Shown: positions 16,219 through 24,043 of the stretch, piece by piece
Layout of the letters: every line of letters starts with the position of its first letter
Numbering within the stretch: position 1 is the stretch's first letter
NCBI GenBank assembly: GCA_029310945.1
Contig: JARJFC010000011.1
Span: 40,701-104,700, forward strand
Source of the DNA: Leptospira sp. 96542
Lineage (GTDB): Bacteria > Spirochaetota > Leptospiria > Leptospirales > Leptospiraceae
Length of the DNA: 64,000 nt
Direction: 5' to 3'
Position numbers and translations under genes: made by a program
Notes under the pieces: generated by a model
What the model saw: the letters and a program-made list of their open reading frames with translations, nothing else
Databases searched by the model: none
Told to the model about the DNA's origin: nothing

Positions 16219-16776
16219 CTATATCTCTTCTACGTTAATGATGGCTCTCACCGTTATTTCATGAGTATCGGCATCGATCTCATTGAAACTGTAGCCAAAA
16301 CGGACAGGGTAGTCTTTCAACATCATTAAAAGTCCGAGACCCGATTTTGTATCCCCATCCTCTTTGGTTTCTAAGGTAGAAAAATACAATTCTTCCACAT
16401 TTTCAGCCATGAGTTTGTTCACAAAGGATTCAAAACTTTCCCGTAAGTTTTTGGAGGCTACGTTCAAAACATCAATCTTTAAAAGATTTCCGTAGTGTTT
16501 CAGTTCCACATTGATCCGGCCTTCCCTTGCTTTGGAAAATTTGGAAGCATTTTCCAAAAGTTCATTGATGATGGTAGAAAGAGAATTGGCCTTCGCATCG
16601 CTCGCTTCATAACAGTAAGAATAAAAACCAGCCACAAAATTGGCAGTGAGGCCACAGCGCCTCCAATAAGTTGTCATATCGATGGGTTGAAAGATGAGTT
16701 TGAGTTGGCCGTCCGCCGGAAGATTTTCCGGGATGGTATTGAATTCTCCAACTATTTTTGGTACCTTCTGGTTCAA
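16219..16776 (-). CDS. Anti-sigma-type HATPase regulator (slr1658-like), TTG start
   Basis: 185 residues from a TTG at 16776; a GTG at 16860 would give 213 but overlaps the methyltransferase by 73 bp. The TTG is preceded by CGGAGGAAACA, a perfect Shine-Dalgarno overlapping the methyltransferase stop. The core carries an N-box (INELLENASKFSKA) and a G-box (KSGLGLLMMLKDYPVRFGY). It is a paralogue of the protein at 11514. Next to the STAS gene it forms a kinase/antagonist pair of the slr1658/slr1659 type. Kinase activity is inferred. Confidence 0.75.
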   Translation of the reverse strand: MNQKVPKIVGEFNTIPENLPADGQLKLIFQPIDMTTYWRRCGLTANFVAGFYSYCYEASDAKANSLSTIINELLENASKFSKAREGRINVELKHYGNLLKIDVLNVASKNLRESFESFVNKLMAENVEELYFSTLETKEDGDTKSGLGLLMMLKDYPVRFGYSFNEIDADTHEITVRAIINVEEI

Positions 16777-16787
16777 TGTTTCCTCCG

Positions 16788-17624
16788 TTATTTTTGGTAG
16801 AGATGTGTCTCTAAATTCAACGTGAACTTCACGCGGTTGGACATGTACTCTGATTGGCACTTTGAATACAATTCTTGCATCCCGTCTGGATGACCCATAA
16901 AAGACATCATCGACCAGCCTGTCATCATACCCAGATGGATTTTTGGATACTCCAAAACGGGTCTGTCATCAGAACCTTCGTTTGTGGCGATGAAATCGGT
17001 GCGAGCCAGGAGCGAAAGCCCAAGGTCTTTTGCAATGCCTGGAACTTTTTCCATTACATAGCGGTCGGCTGGGTGGATTTCGGCATGTTTTTTGACCATA
17101 TCGAGAAGCACTTGCGGACCTGTGAAGGTTTTGTCATTCGGGCAGGTGACAAGGAGTTTGCCGCCTGGTTTCAAAACTCGAAAAAATTCCTTCATCGCTT
17201 TTTCCGGCTCTTTCAAATGGATGAGAACCATGGAATTGAAAATAAAATCAAAACTTGCGTCTGGGTAATCCAGCGCCCGCACATCGGCAACTTTCCAGTC
17301 CACTTTAGGGTAGGAAAGTTTGCAATACTGCACCATTTCTTCGGAAATGTCGCAGGCCGACCATTTCAGATTGGGGTTTTTTTTCATAAGGAAACTTGTG
17401 AGGATACCAGGACCCGCACCAGCATCCAAGCCAGTCCCCACTTCCTTGTCGAATTGAACGGAATCCAAAAATGGGTCCAAGAGGAGACGGAAAAGATTCG
17501 CCTGCGCAGAAAGCCGCGGCATCTCGTCATGGATGGAGATTTTTTGTGTGTATAAATTTTCGCTCAAGTGAATGTACCAGGAGAGTAGTTCTAAAAAAGA
17601 ATCCGCTTTTTTAAATTTGGTCAA
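16788..17624 (-). CDS. Class I SAM-dependent methyltransferase
   Basis: 278 residues. An N-terminal helical segment precedes motif I TGLDAGAGPGILTSFL (about residues 64-79), motif II WSACDISEEMVQYCK, the acidic VADVRALDYPDASFDFIFNS, and the post-motif LKPGGKLLVTCPN. These are the SAM-binding elements of Methyltransf_11/25-type enzymes acting on small molecules. The start is a TTG at 17624 with a weak ribosome site; no in-frame ATG exists before the conserved N-terminal helix. It is the first gene of a methyltransferase-HATPase-STAS unit. Substrate unknown. Confidence 0.82.
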   Translation of the reverse strand: MTKFKKADSFLELLSWYIHLSENLYTQKISIHDEMPRLSAQANLFRLLLDPFLDSVQFDKEVGTGLDAGAGPGILTSFLMKKNPNLKWSACDISEEMVQYCKLSYPKVDWKVADVRALDYPDASFDFIFNSMVLIHLKEPEKAMKEFFRVLKPGGKLLVTCPNDKTFTGPQVLLDMVKKHAEIHPADRYVMEKVPGIAKDLGLSLLARTDFIATNEGSDDRPVLEYPKIHLGMMTGWSMMSFMGHPDGMQELYSKCQSEYMSNRVKFTLNLETHLYQK

Positions 17625-17697
17625 CTGAAATACGAATCTTTTTTTGCTGTTTTTTAAGATCGGACAGCTTTTCGAGCAGAAACCGACATAATGGAGG

Positions 17698-18552
17698 TCA
17701 ATCTACTTGTTTGGCCACCACTCCATCAATATCACTTCCGTTGTACGAACCCGCAGGCCATGAAAAACCAAGATCGGCTGCCGTCCGGATGCGGATGTAA
17801 TGAAAACCGTTCACTTTGATTTGGTTACGCAAGGCCGTGTTACAACCGTCGGCACCAAGGTCTGCATTGTCGCTCAGGTCTTCCAGGTCAAACCCGTCTC
17901 CCCCACCTAACAAAAAACCATTTCCGTCTGGGGTAAAAAGTTGTTCCGCATTGAAATTGGCACTTAGCATATTGTAGTACACGGGCCTAAGTCCTGCGAA
18001 CCTTTGCCAAACTGAAATTTGTGTGATGGTTGAAGAATCGCCTGAGTAAACGGGGTTGAATCCACAAAAATTGATTCCATCCTGGGAGACTGTGACAACG
18101 GCAGGATCCACATTGTACGTACTTGACTCACCTGAGATTCTGAATGTATTGTCGTAGACCACAAAGTCTACACTTCCCGCTACATTTTTGACTGTTTTGC
18201 CACCGAAGGACAAAGTGATTTGGGCACTTGCTCCTGTGATGTCCAAAGCATACACGTCCAGTGAACCTGAAAATTCGCCCGTTCCACACACACCATTGAT
18301 GGCTTTTGTTACGTCATCAAAACCACCGACGCTGGACTTTGTGAGATTCACCACTGTGTTTGCTAAGTGGATGTTGGATGGTGTTTCGCCTTTGGGGCAA
18401 ATTTGGTTCGAGTTTGAAATTTGGGATAGAAGTGGCAGGAGCGCCAAAATATTGTTATTTGGGGATTGAGTTTCACATCCAAGGAAAGTAAAGTAAAGTA
18501 AGGCCAGAATTTTCTTTTGTATTTTGAAATTTTGGTTCATTTTACTTTCCAT
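17698..18552 (-). CDS. Putative lipoprotein, second gene behind the cobalamin riboswitch
   Basis: 284 residues. A signal peptide with a lipobox-like end (ALLYFTFLGC) gives a lipidated Cys near residue 26, followed by an Asn/Ser-rich tether and a secreted beta-rich domain with several further cysteines (ICPKG, GVCGTG, INFCGF, DGCNTA) that could form disulfides. I think it resembles the LIC_13355-type Leptospira lipoproteins, but cannot verify this. The start may be the second ATG at 18540. The other lipoprotein gene ends 21 bp upstream on the same strand, so both sit behind the riboswitch. A cobalamin-related surface or periplasmic role is inferred from that position only. Confidence 0.72.
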   Translation of the reverse strand: MESKMNQNFKIQKKILALLYFTFLGCETQSPNNNILALLPLLSQISNSNQICPKGETPSNIHLANTVVNLTKSSVGGFDDVTKAINGVCGTGEFSGSLDVYALDITGASAQITLSFGGKTVKNVAGSVDFVVYDNTFRISGESSTYNVDPAVVTVSQDGINFCGFNPVYSGDSSTITQISVWQRFAGLRPVYYNMLSANFNAEQLFTPDGNGFLLGGGDGFDLEDLSDNADLGADGCNTALRNQIKVNGFHYIRIRTAADLGFSWPAGSYNGSDIDGVVAKQVD

Positions 18553-18573
18553 GTCAGAATTAATTTTTAGGTT

Positions 18574-19185
18574 TTATATTCCCGTCCAAGTTGAGTTATC
18601 ACTTCTAAAAAGTGCTCTGTTGAAAGAAAAACCATTACAACCGTTTGACGCATACTTTGTACTGTCGCTTGTGGATGTATCGTTATACACTTCATTCAAA
18701 CTAGCTTTTCCTGTCACTCTCTCACAGATGTAAAAACATTTGGAAGCCCCCAGTTCGCACCCAGTTGTCAGGACAGGTGTCAAATCAAATCTACCATAGG
18801 TAGAAGGTGCACCATTATTGGTTCCTGGTGTGTTCTGGTAGTATATATTTCGATTTGATTTATTGACGGCAACGATTCGATAGGTAGTGTCTCCCCAGGC
18901 AGCAGGCGAATTTCCAGATATGATGCTACCGCTTCCATCGGGATTGGTAGCTACGATCATACGTCCTTGGGGAGTGCCAGTCATTGTTCCATTTGCATCA
19001 TAGGTAAAACCAACATTCCAGTTGCCGTTGTACTCAGTTAAGAAGTTTGTGGATTGTACTACTCCGGTTAATAAACCAATGAATAGGTTTTCATTTGCTT
19101 TGGATTCTTCTACTTGTTTTTCGCCTGTGCAAGCAAACATAGTACTCAGAATCAAGATTAAAACTGTAAGTTTGGTGGTTTTCAT
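18574..19185 (-). CDS. Putative lipoprotein directly behind the cobalamin riboswitch
   Basis: 203 residues with signal peptide MKTTKLTVLILILSTMFAC, lipidated Cys19, a charged tether (EKQVEESKANEN), and a beta-rich globular part with four cysteines (GCELGASKCFYIC, NGCNGF). A good ribosome site (AGGAGAGTTT before ATG) fixes the start. The 454-bp region upstream contains a cobalamin riboswitch aptamer in the same orientation. No family is recognised. By analogy with the riboswitch-controlled BtuG/BtuH lipoproteins of Bacteroidetes it may capture corrinoids, but there is no visible sequence relationship to support that. Confidence 0.75.
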   Translation of the reverse strand: MKTTKLTVLILILSTMFACTGEKQVEESKANENLFIGLLTGVVQSTNFLTEYNGNWNVGFTYDANGTMTGTPQGRMIVATNPDGSGSIISGNSPAAWGDTTYRIVAVNKSNRNIYYQNTPGTNNGAPSTYGRFDLTPVLTTGCELGASKCFYICERVTGKASLNEVYNDTSTSDSTKYASNGCNGFSFNRALFRSDNSTWTGI

Positions 19186-19298
19186 AAACTCTCCTAAATG
19201 GTTTGGATTTAGGGGAACTTGGATTCATCTGTTTGAAATTGGTAGAAGGGAAGATTGATTACCTTCCCAACTGTACTTCCTATAGGGAATCGTCGGTT

Positions 19299-19341
19299 GC
19301 CCCGAAACCTCCGGGGCCCCTTTCACCTGAGAATTCAGATG
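19299..19341 (-). promoter_or_regulatory. Hairpins of the riboswitch expression platform
   Basis: Downstream of the aptamer in the direction of transcription are two stems: 19324-19341 (7 bp with one G-U pair, 4-nt loop) and 19299-19317 (GCCCCG/CGGGGC, 7-nt loop). Neither is followed by a clear U-run, so termination is not obvious. They may be part of an alternative fold or a Rho-dependent or processing-based control. Confidence 0.45.
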
Positions 19342-19364
19342 TCAGTGTGTAAAGACCGTATACC

Positions 19365-19480
19365 GCGCGGCTTACTTTACGGGGAAGATCTGGCTCACCA
19401 AACATAGGTTTGGATTACAGTTGCGGGTCAGCACAGGAGTTGCACCTGTTTCCTCCCTGAAGGATAAATTCAGGTTTTTT
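19365..19480 (-). ncRNA. Cobalamin (B12) riboswitch aptamer
   Basis: The minus strand carries the conserved cobalamin aptamer elements in order: a 6-bp stem CCTGAA/TTCAGG, AGGGAGG, the AGGTGCAACTCCTGT stem, GACCCGCAACTGTAA (matching the CCCGCCACTGT core), and a B12-box-like GAGCCAGATCTTCCCCG at 19381-19397. The arrangement closely follows E. coli btuB leaders (GTGCAAATCTGG, GCTGACGCG...). It lies about 180 nt upstream of the lipoprotein start at 19185 and points toward it. High cobalamin normally lowers expression. Outer boundaries are approximate. Confidence 0.92.
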
Positions 19481-19639
19481 GAAATGGACATTTTTGTCAA
19501 ATTCAAAGAGGAGAAAATTGATTAGAGAAAATCATTACAATTTGGTTTCTTTTCTATGAATTCGATTTTTGGACAAGATTTATGAATCGAATTTTGCAAC
19601 CAACTTGTGACAATCTGTTCTAATAATAGTGAGGGATTT

Positions 19640-20386
19640 ATGTTTTATTTTTTAGGTCGATTGATTGGTTTTGTTTTTATGTGGGCTTTTGTAAAACCCA
19701 TGCGCCAAATTTACGGTAGGAAAAAAGTTACACTCGAAAACGAACCTGTATTACAAGAGTTCAGCGGTCAATCGGTGATTCTCATTGCCAATCATATCAA
19801 ACCCCGAAATAAATTTTTAAGACTCATCACACTTCCTTATGATGCATTTGTGATTCGTGGTGTGCTGAAACGTTATGGAATTTATACAACAGCGCTTGCG
19901 AGTATCGACTCTGGTAAAAAACCAAAAGATAGTTTTGGGAAGGCAAAGAAAAAAAGAATGGAAGCCCTTATCAAAGGCATTGTCACCTCCATCGATTTGA
20001 TTCCTGTAAACCGGAATGAATCTGATCCTCGCACAATGAAAGAAATGAAACAAAGGATAAACAAAGGCAGTTTGGGCATTGGCATTTTTCCGGAAGGCAC
20101 TTGGTTTCGGGGCTTTCGTAATTCGCGTAAACTTCATCCTGGTATGGCGGTACTTAGCAAACGTTATAATCTCCCGATCATACCAATGTATTTGGATGCA
20201 TACAATTTGAATAAGCCCATTCGGCTATCCATTGGTAACCCTGTCAGAGAACCGATGGATGCACATTTAGTTGTGGATTATATACGCAAGGAATTACTCC
20301 GAATGAAATATGGAAAACCCGTGGATGCGGAGTCGAATCAAAATTTAGAAATTTCGAAAAAAGAAAGTACTTCCGCAAAACTTTAA
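19640..20386 (+). CDS. PlsC-like 1-acylglycerol-3-phosphate acyltransferase family protein
   Basis: 248 residues with an N-terminal membrane helix and the lysophospholipid acyltransferase fold: ILIANHIKPRN (motif 1), DLIPVNRNESDPRT, IGIFPEGTWFRGFR (motif 3) and LPIIPMYLDAYN (motif 4). Motif 1 normally reads NHxxxxD; here the Asp position is Asn (HIKPRN), so the charge-relay residue is changed and activity should be treated with caution. I chose the ATG at 19640, preceded by GAGGG, over the GTG at 19607. It would act at the inner membrane in phospholipid or lipid modification. It overlaps the convergent TetR gene by 4 bp. Confidence 0.8.
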   Translation: MFYFLGRLIGFVFMWAFVKPMRQIYGRKKVTLENEPVLQEFSGQSVILIANHIKPRNKFLRLITLPYDAFVIRGVLKRYGIYTTALASIDSGKKPKDSFGKAKKKRMEALIKGIVTSIDLIPVNRNESDPRTMKEMKQRINKGSLGIGIFPEGTWFRGFRNSRKLHPGMAVLSKRYNLPIIPMYLDAYNLNKPIRLSIGNPVREPMDAHLVVDYIRKELLRMKYGKPVDAESNQNLEISKKESTSAKL

Positions 20387-21021
20387 TTAGGCTTTTTTCT
20401 GAGAAGGGATTGGAAATAAAAAATCCCTTCTTCGATGGGGTTTTCTGATCCTTTGCGTTTACGGAGTAACCCTGTCATATCTAAAACAATGACCCCATAC
20501 ATCCAACTCCACATCATACGGGCAATGGCGGGGTATTCTTTTTTAGGGTAGGGGATCTCACCGCTCTCAAAACCACGACGGATGGTCTCTAAAAAAAAAC
20601 GATAACTTTTGGGAAGTTGTGGAAACGCCTTTCTGTGCACGCCGCCATAATCGGTCACAAACATGACCTTGTGTAGTTCGCGGTTGGTACTTGCGAAGGA
20701 AAAATAAGCGCGGGCGATGGCGGCCAATTGTTCAAAGGTAGATTTTTGTAAAATGCCTTCGGTGGCTTTTTTTAGCATAGACAGAAGTTCGTTTTCACCT
20801 TCACGGATTAGATCCTGGATCAGATCAATCTGGCTTTCATAATAAGAATAAGGACTTGCCACACTGCAACCCAAACGGTTGGCAATTTTGCGCATAGACA
20901 AACCTTCGAGACCTTCCTCTTTTAAAATGAGAAGGGAAGTGTTTCTGATTTCTTCTCTGGAGAGGGAATTGCGAAGCCGTCTTTGTTTGGTGGGAGTTGC
21001 CAAATTTGTTACCAAATCCAT
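20383..21021 (-). CDS. TetR/AcrR family regulator
   Basis: About 212 residues. The helix-turn-helix (LSREEIRNTSLLIL, LSMRKIANRLGCSVASPYSYY) is followed by a C-terminal domain with a WHG-type region (MMWSWMYGVIVLDM). The start is uncertain: ATG at 21051 has no ribosome site, ATG at 21021 lies directly after GGGAGGA, and the TTG two codons further has ideal spacing from it. It is the last gene of the SbtA-porin-TetR operon (18-48 bp after the porin) and may autoregulate the operon. Confidence 0.83.
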   Translation of the reverse strand: MDLVTNLATPTKQRRLRNSLSREEIRNTSLLILKEEGLEGLSMRKIANRLGCSVASPYSYYESQIDLIQDLIREGENELLSMLKKATEGILQKSTFEQLAAIARAYFSFASTNRELHKVMFVTDYGGVHRKAFPQLPKSYRFFLETIRRGFESGEIPYPKKEYPAIARMMWSWMYGVIVLDMTGLLRKRKGSENPIEEGIFYFQSLLRKKPN

Positions 21022-21069
21022 TCCTCCCACCCAGATTACAGGGAGATGCATAAAAATCGAACGTTTTTC

Positions 21070-22905
21070 TCAAAAAGAAGCGTTGATTTGAACGTAGGCC
21101 ATCCCTGCCTGTTTTGCCAATTGGTTTTTGCCGAGTAAGGCATTTTGGTTCCATACAAATTGGTTGGAACCAGAATCAAAAACGAGGAGGGTATTCCTAT
21201 AGTTTTTGACGGCCTCACCAGCAGAGAGATACCCCACTCCAAGCCATAAAGAAAGATTGTCATAAAAATGACCCATCCAAGTGAGATCCACTTCGTTATA
21301 GATTCGTTTGCCGAGTGAATATGGTTGCGTATAGCCATTGTTACTGTAGTTTTCGGTGCTGCCTTTGTCAGCTGATACTGGCGAAGAATTTTCGACTCCA
21401 ATGGTATTTGTGGAATTAGCGGCACCGCTTATGGCATACCAAGCATCTTGTTTTTCGGCTTTATCATTTTGGAAGTAAGTGATTTGAAACTCACCCCATG
21501 AATTTGATTTGTAAGTCAGACTCACCGATTTTGACAAAAGGTTTTGGGCATTGATATTTTCTGAAATGCCTGCAACGGAATTGAAATAGGGAATGACTCC
21601 AAACCTTGGGTTGGCAAGGGTTTGGAAGGTGGAAACACTCCCATCGGCTCTGTTTTTATCGCCAGATGCATACAAAACTTGGACACCGAGCCTCAGTTTA
21701 TGAAAAAAACTGTAGCCTGTTTGGAAAACATGCATTTGCCCTACATATCTTTGTCTTTCTGTCACAAAGTCATCGTAAGGTGGTTCAAAGTATCTGCTTT
21801 GGTAGTATTCATTGATTCTGATTCCACTTGTGCCTGATTGGAAGGCCGATTCCCATGTGAAATCAAATTGTTTTCCGTCTGGCAAAAAATTTGATTTGGT
21901 GCGGTTTGTGATCCGAAAGCCCGTGGTGATTAAATTTTGATTTTGTCTGCTCCGAGTGGTGGCAAGTGGGTCGTCAATCGAGTCATTTGGTAAACCTGAA
22001 ATGGGATTCGTTGTATTTTTTTTCCATTTTCGGAGGATACCCAAACTGTAAAGATCTACCGTTACCCAATTGGGAATGGTGAAACTATTATAAGTGCCAA
22101 GCAGGGTGGTGTCTGTTGCCGTTGAAGCTGAGTTGAGTTTGGGATCGTTCGCTGACACCACACCATTGGTTCCACTCTGTGTCCAAACAGGTCGAGAAAA
22201 AAGAAAATGGATTTTGTAGTTTTCGCCACCAAACATAAGTCTTGCGCCGTCATAAGACAAACCATTGATGGTCCAGTTGCCTCCACCAATCATCCTTTGG
22301 TCTCCATAGGCCCAAATTTGGCGTCCAATTTGTATCTTCGCACCGAGTGGAAGTTTGTTTATAATAAAAAAGGCTTCTCGGATTCCTGTTTGGTTGAGAG
22401 AAACAGAATTGGTTTGGTTTCTGACATACAAATCAGGAGTATTATTAAAAAAATTTGCCCGTAAGTCGCCTGTATTCGCAGGTGTCCCCCCACCCCAAAC
22501 CCTTGCATCTTGCAAACTGATTTTGGCTTGGACATAGGGATTTGGATCGAATAAGAGATAGATCGTACTTGTTTGGATGGTTCTGTCCACATAAGCTTTG
22601 TCTGAGGCATTAAAATCCAAATTGTATCGGAATTCTTGCCGTGGTCGCAAATACAATCCAAACCGCAAAACATCGTTTAACCAAAATTCAGGATTTGTTG
22701 CCGATTTTTTTGCAAGTTCTGGCTCCACAAACATATGCCGGTTGAATTCGGGATCTAGTCCCTTTTCTTTCATGGGTGAAATGTATTTGGTTACTTCCTT
22801 TGCGTTTGGATCTTTTTCTTGCGCAAATAAAGAGGGGAAAAAGATTAAAATCAAAGAAATAACAAAAGCGGTAGGATAAAACGATTTCTGTTTATTTGGG
22901 TTCAT
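21070..22905 (-). CDS. Outer-membrane porin, alginate-export-like
   Basis: 611 residues with signal peptide (residues 1-28, ending FPSLFAQ) and a long beta-barrel with alternating aromatic strands. RFGLYLRPRQEFRYNLDF, IQIGRQIWAYGDQRMIGGGNW and GLSYDGARLMF are the hallmarks of the alginate_export (PF13372) porin family. The last residue is Phe, as in many outer-membrane proteins. It lies 9 bp downstream of the SbtA-like transporter, so the two probably form an outer/inner membrane uptake route for one substrate class. Alginate itself is not implied. Confidence 0.8.
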   Translation of the reverse strand: MNPNKQKSFYPTAFVISLILIFFPSLFAQEKDPNAKEVTKYISPMKEKGLDPEFNRHMFVEPELAKKSATNPEFWLNDVLRFGLYLRPRQEFRYNLDFNASDKAYVDRTIQTSTIYLLFDPNPYVQAKISLQDARVWGGGTPANTGDLRANFFNNTPDLYVRNQTNSVSLNQTGIREAFFIINKLPLGAKIQIGRQIWAYGDQRMIGGGNWTINGLSYDGARLMFGGENYKIHFLFSRPVWTQSGTNGVVSANDPKLNSASTATDTTLLGTYNSFTIPNWVTVDLYSLGILRKWKKNTTNPISGLPNDSIDDPLATTRSRQNQNLITTGFRITNRTKSNFLPDGKQFDFTWESAFQSGTSGIRINEYYQSRYFEPPYDDFVTERQRYVGQMHVFQTGYSFFHKLRLGVQVLYASGDKNRADGSVSTFQTLANPRFGVIPYFNSVAGISENINAQNLLSKSVSLTYKSNSWGEFQITYFQNDKAEKQDAWYAISGAANSTNTIGVENSSPVSADKGSTENYSNNGYTQPYSLGKRIYNEVDLTWMGHFYDNLSLWLGVGYLSAGEAVKNYRNTLLVFDSGSNQFVWNQNALLGKNQLAKQAGMAYVQINASF

Positions 22906-22914
22906 TGTTTCACC

Positions 22915-23901
22915 TCATTGGATTCCAAAAATCAATTTGAGAGTATAAAAATACAAAGGAATTCCTACTATGATGTTGATTGGGAAAACGATAGAAAGTG
23001 CAACCGTTAAATATATGCTAGGTGTCGCTTCGGGAATTGTATCTTTGAGTGCTGCGGGAACTGCAATGTAGGATGCAGAAGCACAGAGTACGATAAACAT
23101 AAGTGCATCCCCAATTGGCATTCGAATGATTTTTATGATTAAGATGGCGATGGCTACGTTTATGATCATGATAAGGAGGGAAGATCCCAAAAGAAAAAAA
23201 CCTACTTTCCTTAGGTCTCTCATTTGTTTGGCGGCATCTATCCCTTTGTCCAAAAGAAAGAACGTGAGTAATCCTTTAAATATATCCTCAGTGAATGGTT
23301 TCGTAGTATTCCATCCTGATTCGCCTGACAGGTAACCCACGATCAGTGAACCAATGAGGATGTAAACAGATGAGCTAAAAAAAGCTTCGTGTAATAATTT
23401 TTTCCAATCGATCTTTTGTTTCTCTTTGGATTGGATTCTGTTTTTTCCAAGCCTATCCATGATGACGGCTACGACTATGGCGGGTGATTCCATGAGTGCC
23501 ATTCCAGCCACAATGAATCCTTGGTATTCATATCCATAACTATGCAAAAAGGCTCCTGCTGTCACAAAGGTAACGGCACTGATAGAACCAAAACTCCCAG
23601 AAAGTGCGGCCGCATTGTGATGGTCCAGTTTCAAACGAAAAATAAAATAAGAATATACCGGCACAAAGAAAGCCATGAACATACAGGCGATCAATGTGTA
23701 GAGGTGTTCTTCTGCAAAGGGGGATTTGAAGAGCTCATGCCCTCCCTTAAATCCAATGGAAAACAAAAGATAGAGAGATAAGAATTTGGAGACTCCCTCC
23801 GTGATCTTTAAATCCGATTTAAAAAAAACAACACCCATCCCAAGGAAAAAAAACAAAACGGGGGGATTGAGTAAGTTGTTGATGGTCGCTTGTATGTCCA
23901 T
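22915..23901 (-). CDS. SbtA-like sodium-dependent bicarbonate transporter family protein
   Basis: 328 residues, about ten membrane helices in two inverted halves. Recognisable SbtA (DUF897, PF05982) features are LSLYLLFSIGFKGGHEL, LDHHNAAALSGSFGSISAVTFVTA, GMALMESPAIVVAVIMDR and CASASYIAVPAAL. SbtA of cyanobacteria imports HCO3- with Na+. The usual PII-like partner SbtB is not encoded next to it. It is the first gene of the operon with porin and TetR. Transport of bicarbonate or another small anion is inferred. Confidence 0.85.
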   Translation of the reverse strand: MDIQATINNLLNPPVLFFFLGMGVVFFKSDLKITEGVSKFLSLYLLFSIGFKGGHELFKSPFAEEHLYTLIACMFMAFFVPVYSYFIFRLKLDHHNAAALSGSFGSISAVTFVTAGAFLHSYGYEYQGFIVAGMALMESPAIVVAVIMDRLGKNRIQSKEKQKIDWKKLLHEAFFSSSVYILIGSLIVGYLSGESGWNTTKPFTEDIFKGLLTFFLLDKGIDAAKQMRDLRKVGFFLLGSSLLIMIINVAIAILIIKIIRMPIGDALMFIVLCASASYIAVPAALKDTIPEATPSIYLTVALSIVFPINIIVGIPLYFYTLKLIFGIQ

Positions 23902-23921
23902 GTTTATACCTCTGATTTACC

Positions 23922-23965
23922 ATGATTTTAGACGAGCCAAATGTCCAAAATCATAAAATTGGACA
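23922..23965. promoter_or_regulatory. Overlapping inverted repeats upstream of the SbtA operon
   Basis: ATGATTTT (23922-23929) pairs with AAAATCAT (23947-23954), and TGTCCAA (23942-23948) pairs with TTGGACA (23959-23965). They lie in the 142-bp region between the divergent SbtA operon and the membrane AraC gene, so they are candidate operators for either the TetR (20383) or AraC-type (24044) regulator. Confidence 0.45.
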
Positions 23966-24043
23966 AATAAATTGCCCCAATCCACCTAGAGACAAAACAG
24001 AAATGGGATATATCCGAAACTCGGCTTTTGGAAACTTGCCTCT

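Larger units (their letters stand above)
19186..19639. other. 454-bp intergenic region
   Basis: Between the lipoprotein start and the acyltransferase start. It contains the minus-strand cobalamin aptamer and its platform hairpins (about 19299-19480). The remaining 19481-19639 is AT-rich and must hold both divergent promoters; I could not place convincing -35/-10 boxes. Confidence 0.7.

Noticed and set aside
16875..17555. 226-codon open frame on the plus strand
   Set aside because: It lies fully antisense to the methyltransferase, whose SAM motifs are clear. Its composition (many His, Phe, Cys) is typical of a shadow frame.
19495..19500. TTGACA on the minus strand as -35 box of the riboswitch transcript
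   Set aside because: No acceptable -10 box lies 16-18 bp downstream, so I did not annotate it.
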